Assembly (NCBI RefSeq): GCF_014779795.1
Contig: NZ_JACXZS010000002.1
Location: forward strand, 372,001-436,000
DNA: 64,000 nucleotides
Reading direction: 5' to 3'
Source of the DNA: Microbacterium helvum
Lineage (GTDB): Bacteria > Actinomycetota > Actinomycetes > Actinomycetales > Microbacteriaceae
Each line of letters begins with the position of its first letter. The stretch's first letter is position 1. Of this stretch, positions 55,012 through 63,306 are shown piece by piece. Position numbers and translations under genes: made by a program. The notes below the pieces were generated by a model. It did no database searches, was not told the DNA's origin, and worked only from the letters and a program-made list of their open reading frames with translations.

Positions 55012-56360
55012 GGCGTCTCCTCTTTCTTCGGCAGCCGGATCTCTCCGGTGCGCGGATTCACGATGCGGATCTCGCCGGTGCGCGGCGACCGGCTCAGATC
55101 GGTGGCGGGGTCGCCCCGCTCGACGAACACCGTCGAGATCCCGCGACCTCGACCCCGCGACGCGCCTCCGGTCAGGATCAGGCCCGCGTACTCGGCCGTC
55201 GCTCCCGGCTGCGGGACGCGCCCCAGCGCCTTGCCGAGCAGGCCCCCGATCGAGTCGACGTCCTCGTCCTCGAGCTCCAGGCCGAACAGGTCCCCCACCT
55301 CGTCGAGACCCAGGCGCGCGCTCACGCGGTAATGGCCGGGCTCCAGCTCGGTGACCTCCTCGGCGCGGGGGTCGTACTCGTCCGAGATGTCGCCGACGAG
55401 CTCCTCGATGAGGTCCTCGAGCGTCACGAGCCCCGAGACCCCGCCGTACTCGTCCACCACGAGGCACACGTGCACGGCGTCGCGCTTCATCTGCTGCAGC
55501 AGAGTCTCCGCCTTCATCGACTCGGGCACGAAGACCGCCGGTCGCGCGATGCGTGCGATCGGCGCATCCCGCCAGCCGCTCTCGTCACGGAACCCGAACT
55601 GCACGAGATCCTTGAGGTAGAGCACGCCCACGACGTCATCTGCGTCGTCGTCGACGATGGGCACGCGGGACACGCCCTTCTCGAGGAAGATCGTCATCGC
55701 CTCACGGGTCGAGGTCGAGGCATCCACCGTCACCATGTCGGTGCGCGGCACCATGACGGCGCGCACGAACGTGTCGGTGAAGTCGAAGACCGAGTGGATC
55801 AGCTCGCGGTCGTCCTGCTCGATGAGCTCGTTCTCGGCCGCCTCGTCGATGATGCTGAGCAGCTGCTCCTCGGACGCGAACGTCGACCCGCGCGACCCGC
55901 CGGGCGTGATGCGCGTCCCCAGGGCGACGAGGCCGTGGGCGAGCGGGCCGAGGATGATCCGCACGCCACGGATCACCGGGGCCGCGCTGCGCAGAAGTCC
56001 CTTCGCGTGCAGGCGCCCGACGGTGCGCGGACTGGCGCCCACGACCACGTACGACACGCCGGTCATGAGCACCGCTGCCGCGAGCATGGCCCACCAGATG
56101 TTCGAGAAGAGCAGGGTGAAGGCGACGGTGACGAGGACGGCGGCGGTCGTCTCCGCCAGAACGCGGATGAACAGCACCGCGTTGCTGTGCGCCTCGGGGT
56201 CGGCGGCGATCCGCTGCAGCGCGGGGGCGTTGCGCCCGCCCGCGCCGAGCTCGGCGAGGTCGGCACGCGAGGTGACGCCCAGCGCGGCGTCGATCGCGAC
56301 CATGAGCGCGCCGAAGGCGAGCAGCAGCGCCGCGGCGACGAGGAGGAGTGCTGCGGTCAT
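55008..56360 (-). CDS. Hemolysin-family CNNM/CBS domain protein (CorC-like)
   Basis: 450 residues: three membrane helices in about 1-145 (TAALLLVAAALLLAFGALMV, VLVTVAFTLLFSNIWWAMLA, MTGVSYVVVG), paired CBS domains (about 200-330; VMVPRTDMVTVDAS, VSRVPIVDDDADDVVGVLYL), and a CorC_HlyC domain (VGDLFGLELEDEDVDSIGGL). Likely magnesium or cobalt efflux-related. The tail repeats PRTGEIR twice. ATG overlaps ybeY by four bases; the longer frame lacks support. Confidence 0.92.
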   Translation of the reverse strand: MTAALLLVAAALLLAFGALMVAIDAALGVTSRADLAELGAGGRNAPALQRIAADPEAHSNAVLFIRVLAETTAAVLVTVAFTLLFSNIWWAMLAAAVLMTGVSYVVVGASPRTVGRLHAKGLLRSAAPVIRGVRIILGPLAHGLVALGTRITPGGSRGSTFASEEQLLSIIDEAAENELIEQDDRELIHSVFDFTDTFVRAVMVPRTDMVTVDASTSTREAMTIFLEKGVSRVPIVDDDADDVVGVLYLKDLVQFGFRDESGWRDAPIARIARPAVFVPESMKAETLLQQMKRDAVHVCLVVDEYGGVSGLVTLEDLIEELVGDISDEYDPRAEEVTELEPGHYRVSARLGLDEVGDLFGLELEDEDVDSIGGLLGKALGRVPQPGATAEYAGLILTGGASRGRGRGISTVFVERGDPATDLSRSPRTGEIRIVNPRTGEIRLPKKEETP

Positions 56361-56827
56361 GCGCGCGGTCGTCGGCGTTCGGACGCCTGGAACGACGCGA
56401 TGAGCTCGCGCTGGAGACCGAACATCTCGCGCTCCTCCTCCGGCTCGGCGTGGTCGAACCCGAGCAGGTGCAGCAGCCCGTGCGTCGTGAGCAGGATGAG
56501 CTCGTCGAGCGTCGAGTGCTTCGCCGCGACCGCCTGCGTCTCGGCGACCTGCGGGCACAGCACGATGTCGCCGAGCAGTCCGGCGGGCGTGGGCATGTCC
56601 TCGGTGCCGGGGCGCAGTTCGTCCATCGGGAAGCTCAGCACGTCGGTCGGACCGGGCTCGTCCATCCACTGCACGTGCAGCGCCTCCATGGCGCCCTCAT
56701 CGACGAGCAGGATCGCCACGTCGGCGTCGGGGCTGACGTGCAGCTCCGCGAGGTTGTGCTCCATCAGACGCAGCAGCACCGTCTCGTCGACGGCGATACC
56801 GGACTCGTTGCCGATCTCGATGGTCAT
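56357..56827 (-). CDS. ybeY: rRNA maturation endoribonuclease YbeY
   Basis: 156-residue zinc endonuclease for 16S rRNA 3' maturation and ribosome quality control. Metal motif HGLLHLLGFDH (about 116-126) is complete; the Arg-containing N-terminal half is short. Overlaps both neighbours by four bases (ATGA). Confidence 0.96.
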   Translation of the reverse strand: MTIEIGNESGIAVDETVLLRLMEHNLAELHVSPDADVAILLVDEGAMEALHVQWMDEPGPTDVLSFPMDELRPGTEDMPTPAGLLGDIVLCPQVAETQAVAAKHSTLDELILLTTHGLLHLLGFDHAEPEEEREMFGLQRELIASFQASERRRPRA

Positions 56828-57921
56828 GAGCGTCCTCGCTTCGGAAGGTGGTCACGGGGGCCGCCGGAGCGCGGGATCCCCGCGCGCCGCTCGGCGCGGT
56901 TGGCGAACTCGGATGCCTCGTCACGCTCGCGACGGGCGGCCAGGCGCAGCTCGTCGTACTCGCTGTACGCGTCGACGATGCGGCCCACGAGGCTGTGGCG
57001 CACGACGTCGTCGCTGGTGAGGTAGGCGAAGTGGATGTCGTCGATGTCCTTCAGCACACGTGTCACGAGCCGCAGGCCCGACGCGCCCTGTGGCAGGTCC
57101 ACCTGCGTGATGTCGCCGGTGACGACCATCCGGGTGCCGAAGCCGAGTCGCGTGAGGAACATCTTCATCTGCTCGGGCGTGGTGTTCTGCGCCTCGTCGA
57201 GGACGACGAACGAGTTGTTGAGCGTGCGCCCGCGCATATACGCCAGAGGAGCGACCTCGATCGTGCCCGTCGCCATGAGCTTCGGGACGATCTCGGGATC
57301 CATCATCTCGTTGAGCGCGTCGTACAGCGGCCGCAGGTACGGGTCGATCTTGTCGGTGAGCGTGCCGGGCAGGAATCCGAGCCGCTCCCCCGCTTCGACC
57401 GCCGGACGCGTCAGGATGATCCGCTCGACCTCTTTGCGCTGCAGCGCCTGCACGGCCTTGGCCATCGCCAGGTATGTCTTCCCGGTGCCGGCCGGCCCGA
57501 TCCCGAACACGATCGTGCTCTCTTCGATGGCGTCGACGTAGGCCTTCTGCCCGAGCGTCTTCGGGCGGATCACACGGCCTCGCGACGAGAGGATCGCCTC
57601 GCCCAGCACTTCGGACGGTCGCGGACCGCCGTCGGCGGTCGTGCGCAGGATGCGGTTGGACGACGTCACATCGGACTCGCCGAGCGCGTGCCCCGCTCTG
57701 GTCATCGCAAGCAGCTCATCGACGAGAGAGCGCGCCGCGGCGACGGCGTCGGCATCCCCCGTGAGGGTGATCTCGTTGCCGCGCACGTGCACGTCGACGC
57801 CGGGGTGCTCCTTCTCGACGACGCGCAGGAGCCGGTCCTGCGGGCCGAGCAGCTGCACCATCGCCACGCCGTCGGCGTAGACCCGGTCGGTGATGGAGTT
57901 CTCTGAGGGGTGATCAGGCAC
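56824..57921 (-). CDS. phoH: PhoH-family ATPase
   Basis: 365 residues from the GTG at 57921: an N-terminal KH-like region (LRVVEKEHPGVDVHVRGNEITLTG), Walker A in GIGPAGTGKTYLAMAKAV and Walker B FVVLDEAQNTTPEQMKMFL. The PhoH-YbeY pair is a widely conserved RNA-processing unit. An ATG at 57936 is the alternative start (MRRASV); both overlap the HIT gene. Confidence 0.94.
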   Translation of the reverse strand: MPDHPSENSITDRVYADGVAMVQLLGPQDRLLRVVEKEHPGVDVHVRGNEITLTGDADAVAAARSLVDELLAMTRAGHALGESDVTSSNRILRTTADGGPRPSEVLGEAILSSRGRVIRPKTLGQKAYVDAIEESTIVFGIGPAGTGKTYLAMAKAVQALQRKEVERIILTRPAVEAGERLGFLPGTLTDKIDPYLRPLYDALNEMMDPEIVPKLMATGTIEVAPLAYMRGRTLNNSFVVLDEAQNTTPEQMKMFLTRLGFGTRMVVTGDITQVDLPQGASGLRLVTRVLKDIDDIHFAYLTSDDVVRHSLVGRIVDAYSEYDELRLAARRERDEASEFANRAERRAGIPRSGGPRDHLPKRGRS

Positions 57922-58261
57922 CGAGGCTCTTCTCATCGAGTCCGCCTGCCAGCACGTGGGCGTGCACGTGGAAGACGGTCTGGCCCGCGTCGGGGCCGGT
58001 GTTGAATACGAGGCGGAAGTCGCCGTCCGACAGCTCGGCGGCGACGGTGTTGGCGAGCCCGACGACCTCGGTCAGCAGTGCCGGATCGGCGGCGGCGAGC
58101 TCGACGACGTTGCGGTACTCCTGCGTACGCGGGAACACGAGGACGTGCACGGGCGCCTTCGGAGCGATGTCTTTGATCGCCACCGCGTTCTCGGTCTCCC
58201 CGACGAATTCGGCGGGGATCTCGCCGTTCAGAATGCGGGTGAAGATCGAGGGTTCGCTCAT
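57914..58261 (-). CDS. Histidine triad (HIT) nucleotide-binding protein
   Basis: 115-residue HIT hydrolase of the HinT group (adenosine phosphoramidates). Triad HVHAHVLAG near 98-106; IPAEFVGETENAVAIKDIAP at the N-terminus is typical. TAGACT six bases before the ATG makes it the first gene of the HIT-phoH-ybeY-CorC-era operon. Confidence 0.94.
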   Translation of the reverse strand: MSEPSIFTRILNGEIPAEFVGETENAVAIKDIAPKAPVHVLVFPRTQEYRNVVELAAADPALLTEVVGLANTVAAELSDGDFRLVFNTGPDAGQTVFHVHAHVLAGGLDEKSLGA

Positions 58262-58267
58262 GCGCCA

Positions 58268-58273
58268 AGTCTA
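58268..58273 (-). promoter_or_regulatory. -10 element (TAGACT) of the HIT-phoH-ybeY-era operon
   Basis: Six bases before the ATG at 58261. Confidence 0.5.
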
Positions 58274-58282
58274 GCGACGCGA

Positions 58283-58305
58283 CCCTTCGACAGGCTCAGG
58301 GACCG
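58283..58305. repeat. Dispersed intergenic repeat (VPEPVEG type)
   Basis: CCCTTCGACAGGCTCAGGGA and three further bases, a word I recognise as recurrent in Microbacteriaceae genomes. It lies ten bases upstream of the HIT promoter hexamer. A near-identical copy is inside era. Confidence 0.6.
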
Positions 58306-58322
58306 GATGCTGCCTGGTCGGC

Positions 58323-59060
58323 TCACCAGCGTCCCAGCCGGGTGCTGACCACCGCGAGGGCGGCGGGCCCGGCCGTCGAGGTGCGCAGCACCGTCTCGCC
58401 CAATCGCACCAGGCGCGCGCCGGCACCGGCCAGCGCCTCCAGCTCGTCGGGAGCGATCCCGCCTTCGGGCCCCACGACCAGGAGGATGTCGCGCTCACCG
58501 GCCGGGTCGAGGTCGATCGCGCTGAGCGCGTCCACAGCGGTCGGCTCCAGGACGAGGACGATGGATGCCGCGGCCCGCTGCGCGAGGAGCGTCGTGGTGA
58601 CGACGTCCGAGACCTCGGGCAGCCACGCCCGGTGCGCCTGCTTGGCGGCCTCGCGGGCGATCGCCGCCCAGCGCGCCCGGCCCTTGGCGGCCTTCGCCGC
58701 ATCCCACCGCGAGACGCTGCGCGCGGCCTGCCACGGCACGATCTCGTCGATGCCCAGCTCGGTCGCCGCCTGCACGGCCAGCTCGTCGCGGTCGCCCTTC
58801 GCGAGCGCCTGCACCAGCACGACGCGCGGGCTCGGGGCGGCAGCATCCTCTCGCTCCTCGACGGCGACGACCACCTCACGCGGCGCGACCGACGCGACGC
58901 GACCGGTCAGCCACGCGCCCCGGCCGTCGCCGAGGGTGACCTCCTCGCCGACGCGCACGCGCCGGACCGTGGCGGCGTGATGCGCCTCGGCACCCGCCAG
59001 CGTCACCGTGTCGCCCGGTCCGGCCGCGAGGGGTTCGTCGACGACGAAGTGCAGCGCCAT
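58323..59060 (-). CDS. rsmE: 16S rRNA m3U1498 methyltransferase
   Basis: SPOUT methyltransferase for U1498 of 16S rRNA. 245 residues: N-terminal PUA-like domain (GAEAHHAATVRRVRVGEEVTL), then the knotted SAM-binding motifs LLVVGPEGGIAPDEL near 185-199 and VRLGETVLRTSTAGPAAL near 212-229. It starts 3 bases after dnaJ, so it is in the hrcA-dnaJ operon. Confidence 0.95.
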   Translation of the reverse strand: MALHFVVDEPLAAGPGDTVTLAGAEAHHAATVRRVRVGEEVTLGDGRGAWLTGRVASVAPREVVVAVEEREDAAAPSPRVVLVQALAKGDRDELAVQAATELGIDEIVPWQAARSVSRWDAAKAAKGRARWAAIAREAAKQAHRAWLPEVSDVVTTTLLAQRAAASIVLVLEPTAVDALSAIDLDPAGERDILLVVGPEGGIAPDELEALAGAGARLVRLGETVLRTSTAGPAALAVVSTRLGRW

Positions 59061-59063
59061 GGA

Positions 59064-60179
59064 TCAGCCGTTCCGGAAGCGATCGCGCAGCTTGGCGAAC
59101 AGTCCCTGATGGAACTCGGCGAGCTTGGGGGCGGGTGCCTTGGTGCGCTTCGCGAACTCCTCGATGAGGGCGCGCTCCTTGTGGTCCAGCCGCGTCGGGG
59201 TGACGACGTGGACCCCCACCTTGAGGTCGCCGCGCTGCGATCCGCGCAGCGGCGTGATGCCTCGGCCCTTGATCGTCAGGATGTCGCCGGCCTGCACCCC
59301 GGGACGCACCTCGAGATCGACCGGGCCGTCCAGCGATTCGATGGTGGTGGTCGTGCCGAGGATCGCGTCGGGCATCGACACCTCCAGCGTCGCGAGCAGG
59401 TCGTCGCCGTCGCGGCTGAAGACCTCGTGGGGCGTCACCGTCACCTCGATGTAGAGGTCGCCGTTGGGTCCGCCGGCCGGGCCGACCTCGCCCGAGCCCG
59501 GCAGCTGCAGGCGCAGGCCGGTCTCGACGCCGGCCGGGATGTCGAGCGACACCGTGCGGCGCGAGCGGACGCGTCCCTGGCCCTGGCACGTGGCGCACGG
59601 GTACGGGATGGTCGTGCCGTAGCCCTGGCAGACGTTGCACGGCTGGGTGGTGACGACGTTGCCGAGGAGGCTCCGCACCTGGCGCTGCACGTGACCGGTG
59701 CCGTGGCAGATGTCGCACGTGACCGGCGTGGTGCCGGGCTGGCAGCACGAGCCCTCGCAGGTCTCACACGTCACTGCCGTGTCGACCTCGATGTCGCGGT
59801 GGACGCCGAACACGACGTCGCCGAGGTCGAGGGTCACCCGGACCAGGGCGTCCTGGCCGCGCTCACGACGCGACCGCGGCCGTCCGCCGCGCGAGCCCCC
59901 CGCCGCGCCGAAGAACGTCTCGAAGATGTCACCGAAGCCGCCGAAGCCGCCCGTGCCTCCGCCGAACGGCGAATCGCCCCCGCCCATGTCGTATCGCGCG
60001 CGCTGCTCGGGATCGCTCAGGACGTCGTACGCGTGCGTCACGAGCTTGAACTTCTCGGATGCCTCTTCACCCGGGTTCACGTCCGGGTGCAGCTGGCGCG
60101 CGAGGCGCCGATAGGCCTTCTTGATCTCGTCGGGGGTGGCGTCGCGTGAGACGCCGAGGACCTCGTAGTGGTCAGCCAC
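59064..60179 (-). CDS. dnaJ: Chaperone DnaJ (DnaJ2 type)
   Basis: Hsp40 co-chaperone of DnaK. 371 residues: J domain 1-65 with HPD at 31-33, a Gly/Phe-rich linker, a zinc domain with four CxxC pairs (CETC, CDIC, CNVC, CATC) and substrate-binding domains. The first zinc repeat reads CETCEGSC, with Cys where Gly is usual. GTG start with GGAAGG upstream. The hrcA partner makes this the CIRCE-controlled dnaJ2. Confidence 0.95.
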   Translation of the reverse strand: MADHYEVLGVSRDATPDEIKKAYRRLARQLHPDVNPGEEASEKFKLVTHAYDVLSDPEQRARYDMGGGDSPFGGGTGGFGGFGDIFETFFGAAGGSRGGRPRSRRERGQDALVRVTLDLGDVVFGVHRDIEVDTAVTCETCEGSCCQPGTTPVTCDICHGTGHVQRQVRSLLGNVVTTQPCNVCQGYGTTIPYPCATCQGQGRVRSRRTVSLDIPAGVETGLRLQLPGSGEVGPAGGPNGDLYIEVTVTPHEVFSRDGDDLLATLEVSMPDAILGTTTTIESLDGPVDLEVRPGVQAGDILTIKGRGITPLRGSQRGDLKVGVHVVTPTRLDHKERALIEEFAKRTKAPAPKLAEFHQGLFAKLRDRFRNG

Positions 60180-60228
60180 TTTCGCCTTCCTGCCGCGGCC
60201 GGGCCGCGGGATCGTGTCTGCGTGCGCT

Positions 60229-61269
60229 TCAGCGGGAGGAGTCGTCCTGCTCGAGCATGCGCGTGAGATAGCGCGCGACGGCACGGACCGCCGCGAGGTT
60301 CGTGGGATAGTCCATGCGCGTCGGCCCCAGCACGCCGACGCGGGCGCGCGAGCCCGTCGCGTCGTAGTCGCTGGCGACGACGGATGCCTCGGCCAGCCCG
60401 AAGGGCTCGTTCTCGCGGCCGATGCTCGCGGCGAGACCCTGCTCGTCGGCGACCATCTCGCCCATGAGGCGCAGCAGCGTCACCTGCTCTTCGATGGCCT
60501 CCAGCAGCGGGTAGATGCTGCCGCGGAAGTCTGCCTCTCGGCGCGCGAGGTTGGCGCTGCCGGCCATCACCAGCTTGTCCTGCCGGAACTCTTCGAGCTC
60601 TTCGGCGACGGCGCGCACGATCTCGTCCGTGGCGCGCACATGGGCAGGAGCCTGCGCGGGGGCCGCTGCCAATCGGTCGGCGATGCGCTGCAGGCCGTCG
60701 CGGACCGGGCGGCCCACCAGCAGCGTGCCGAGCTCGGCGCGGATGCGAGCGAGGTCGACGTCGTCGAACTCGTCGCCGACGAACGTGAGGCGCTGCGATA
60801 CGCGCCCGGTGTCGGTCACGACGATGACGAGCATGCGGCCGCCGCCGAGCTGCACGAGCTCGACGTGGGTCACGTGGGCGCGAGCGAACGACGGGTACTG
60901 CACGATCGCGACCTGGCCGGTCAGCTGCGTGAGTGCGCGCACGGTGCGCACCAGCACGTCGTCGAGGTCGCCCGAGCCGTCGAGGAACGAGGCGATCGCG
61001 GCCCGCTGACCGGTGCTGAGGGGACGCAGCTCCGTCAGATGGTCGACGAAGACGCGGTACCCCTTGTCTGTGGGCACCCGGCCCGAGGACGTGTGCGGCG
61101 CGGCGATCAGATCCTCATCCTCGAGGAGCGCCATGTCGTTGCGGATCGTGGCGGCCGAGACGCCGAACGCGTGCCGCTCCACGATCGCCTTGCTGCCGAC
61201 CGGTTCGCGCGTGTCGACGTAGTCCTGCACGATCGCCTGCAGCACCTGCAGACCCCGTTCGCTGACCAT
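60229..61269 (-). CDS. hrcA: Heat-inducible transcription repressor HrcA
   Basis: Represses class I heat-shock genes by binding CIRCE; activity depends on GroEL. 346 residues: winged helix at the N-terminus ([30 protein letters not shown]) and the dimerisation/IDD domains after it. GAGGAGG lies just before the ATG. A CIRCE element 35 bases upstream implies autoregulation. Confidence 0.96.
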   Translation of the reverse strand: MVSERGLQVLQAIVQDYVDTREPVGSKAIVERHAFGVSAATIRNDMALLEDEDLIAAPHTSSGRVPTDKGYRVFVDHLTELRPLSTGQRAAIASFLDGSGDLDDVLVRTVRALTQLTGQVAIVQYPSFARAHVTHVELVQLGGGRMLVIVVTDTGRVSQRLTFVGDEFDDVDLARIRAELGTLLVGRPVRDGLQRIADRLAAAPAQAPAHVRATDEIVRAVAEELEEFRQDKLVMAGSANLARREADFRGSIYPLLEAIEEQVTLLRLMGEMVADEQGLAASIGRENEPFGLAEASVVASDYDATGSRARVGVLGPTRMDYPTNLAAVRAVARYLTRMLEQDDSSR

Positions 61270-61303
61270 CCCGCCTCCTCAACGCGCCGTGGGCGCCATG
61301 CAC

Positions 61304-61330
61304 CTGGCACTCGCATGTCTTGAGTGCCAA
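61304..61330 (-). promoter_or_regulatory. CIRCE operator of hrcA-dnaJ-rsmE
   Basis: On the minus strand TTGGCACTC (61330-61322), nine bases, GAGTGCCAG (61312-61304), against the consensus TTAGCACTC-n9-GAGTGCTAA. A TAGAAT -10 candidate (61335-61330) abuts it. Confidence 0.9.
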
Positions 61331-61411
61331 TTCTATCCGATCGGCATCGTGCGATCGCTGACCGCGGCGCGCGAGTCGGACCCGGCACAATGCCGGGCGT
61401 GAGGTGTCCGG

Positions 61412-62629
61412 TCAGTCCGTGAGCGCGCGGACGACGGCATCCGCCAGCAGCCGGCCGCGTCGGGTCAGCACGATGCGGCCCCGCACGGCGTCGCCGCCTT
61501 CGATCAGACCGTCCGCGATGAGACCGGCGACGGCGTGCCTGCCTTCGCCCAGCAGCTCGGAGACCTCGAGTCCCTCGCGGATGCGCGTGCGCAGCAGCAC
61601 GCCCTCCAGAGCTCGGGCCGAGGCATCCGGGATCTCTCGTCCGGCACCGGGCGACTCCCCCGACGCGAGCCGCTGCGCATACGCGGCGGGATGCTTGACG
61701 TTCCAGAACCGCACGCCGGCCACGTGGCTGTGCGCACCGGGGCCGAAGCCCCACCAGTCCGCACCCGTCCAGTACGCGAGGTTGTGCCGGGAGCGGTGGC
61801 TCTCGCCCCGCGCCCAGTTCGACACCTCGTACCAGTCGAACCCCGCGGCGGCGAGCAGCTCGTCGGCCAGCTCATACATGTCGGCCTGCAGGTCGTCGTC
61901 CGGCGCGGGCACCTCGCCACGTCGGATCTGGCGCGCGAGCTTCGTGCCCTCTTCGATGATCAGCGCGTATGCCGAGATGTGGTCCGGTTCCAGGGCGATC
62001 GCCGCCTCGAGCGAGGCTCGCCAATCGGCCGGCGATTCCCCCGGGGCGCCGTAGATGAGGTCGACGCTGACATCGAGGCCGGCCCCGCGCGCGGCGGCGA
62101 CGGCCGAGCGCACGTTCTCAGGGTCGTGGGTGCGATCCAGCGCGGCCAGGACGTGCGGCACGGCGGACTGCATGCCGATGGACAGCCGGGTGACGCCCGC
62201 CGCCGCGAGGTCGGCCGCCACCGCCGGAGAGACCGTGTCGGGATTGGCCTCGACGGTCACCTCGGCGCCCTGCACCAGCCCGAACGCCTCGCGCACGCCG
62301 TCGAGCATGCGGGCGAGATCGCCGGGCGGCAGCAGCGTCGGCGTGCCGCCGCCGAAGAACACGGTCGTGGCGGGGCGCAGCCCTCCCGCGCCGGCGAGCA
62401 CCGTGGTCGCCAGACCGACCTCTTGCAGAAGGGTGTCGGCGTACTGATCCTGACGCGCGCCCCGCAGCTCGGACGACGTGTACGTGTTGAAGTCGCAGTA
62501 CCCGCAGCGCACCCGGCAGAACGGCACGTGCAGGTAGACGCTGAAGGGCGCGGCGGGATCGACGTGGATGCCGTCGGGCAGGCGTCCGTCCGTCGGCATC
62601 GGATCCCCGAGCGGCAGTGCGGAGCCCAT
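61412..62629 (-). CDS. hemW: Radical SAM HemW (coproporphyrinogen III oxidase-like)
   Basis: Haem chaperone-type radical SAM protein; formerly annotated as anaerobic coproporphyrinogen oxidase. 405 residues. Cluster Cys38, Cys42, Cys45 in PFCRVRCGYCDF; FFGGGTPTLL and EANPDTV follow. True HemN has an extra Cys in CxxxCxxCxC; here CGYCDF lacks it, which fits HemW. An ATG at 62599 is an alternative start. It starts 13 bases after the DUF1990 stop. Confidence 0.92.
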   Translation of the reverse strand: MGSALPLGDPMPTDGRLPDGIHVDPAAPFSVYLHVPFCRVRCGYCDFNTYTSSELRGARQDQYADTLLQEVGLATTVLAGAGGLRPATTVFFGGGTPTLLPPGDLARMLDGVREAFGLVQGAEVTVEANPDTVSPAVAADLAAAGVTRLSIGMQSAVPHVLAALDRTHDPENVRSAVAAARGAGLDVSVDLIYGAPGESPADWRASLEAAIALEPDHISAYALIIEEGTKLARQIRRGEVPAPDDDLQADMYELADELLAAAGFDWYEVSNWARGESHRSRHNLAYWTGADWWGFGPGAHSHVAGVRFWNVKHPAAYAQRLASGESPGAGREIPDASARALEGVLLRTRIREGLEVSELLGEGRHAVAGLIADGLIEGGDAVRGRIVLTRRGRLLADAVVRALTD

Positions 62630-62642
62630 CAGCGTCCCGCGC

Positions 62643-63293
62643 TCACGCGGGCGTGGTGTACAGCGGCGAGATCGCGCGCAGGTAGCGCGTGAACAGCTCG
62701 CGGCGGCGCCGCTTGGTGAGGCCGGGGAGCAGCTTGTACAGGAAGGCGTGCGGCGCGTCGAAGGCGCGCACCGTGAACCACACCTCGTCGTTGTCGTACC
62801 ACTCGAGCATGAACGACTCCTCGCCGCTGACGACCGAGTCGCTCACGGTGCCGAGGGCGAACCCCACGCGTCGCGCCTCTTCGAGGGCGAAGATCACTCG
62901 CAGCTCGGCATCCGCCTTCAGGCCGCTCACGCGGCCGTCGAGACGGACGGTGGCGCCCGCGCTCACGAACGGCGTGCCGTCCGCGTCGAAGCGCTGCTCG
63001 GCCTCGGAGCGGCTCGGCGCGATCGGGTTGCCGTCGGCGTCGAAGCTCACCCCCGAGTACATCGGGCCGGATGCCGGGCGCACGTCCTTGACGACGAGGC
63101 CGGCGCCGCGCTGCGCCGTCCACGACATCAGCGCCTCGGAGGCGGCGCGGAAGCGCGTCTCGCCGCTGCCGATGCGCCACGACTCCTCCGCCGGGATGCT
63201 GCGCTCCGGCGGATACTGCATCAGATCCGGCGCCTGCGTCGCCCCGACGGCGGCGTAGTCGACGGTGTCGTCACGGAAGGTTCCTCGACGCAT
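62643..63293 (-). CDS. DUF1990 family protein
   Basis: 216-residue protein of a family with no proven function. Marks: TFRDDTVDYAAVGATQAPDL at the N-terminus, YSGVSFDADGNPI, ALGTVSDSVVSGEESFMLEW and the C-terminal LTKRRRRELFTRYLRAI. Predicted soluble beta-rich. The ATG sits seven bases after TAGGCT. Probably co-transcribed with hemW. Confidence 0.9.
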   Translation of the reverse strand: MRRGTFRDDTVDYAAVGATQAPDLMQYPPERSIPAEESWRIGSGETRFRAASEALMSWTAQRGAGLVVKDVRPASGPMYSGVSFDADGNPIAPSRSEAEQRFDADGTPFVSAGATVRLDGRVSGLKADAELRVIFALEEARRVGFALGTVSDSVVSGEESFMLEWYDNDEVWFTVRAFDAPHAFLYKLLPGLTKRRRRELFTRYLRAISPLYTTPA

Positions 63294-63300
63294 GCGGACC

Positions 63301-63306
63301 AGCCTA
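63301..63306 (-). promoter_or_regulatory. -10 element (TAGGCT) of the DUF1990-hemW unit
   Basis: Seven bases before the ATG at 63293, just after the lepA stop. Confidence 0.45.
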
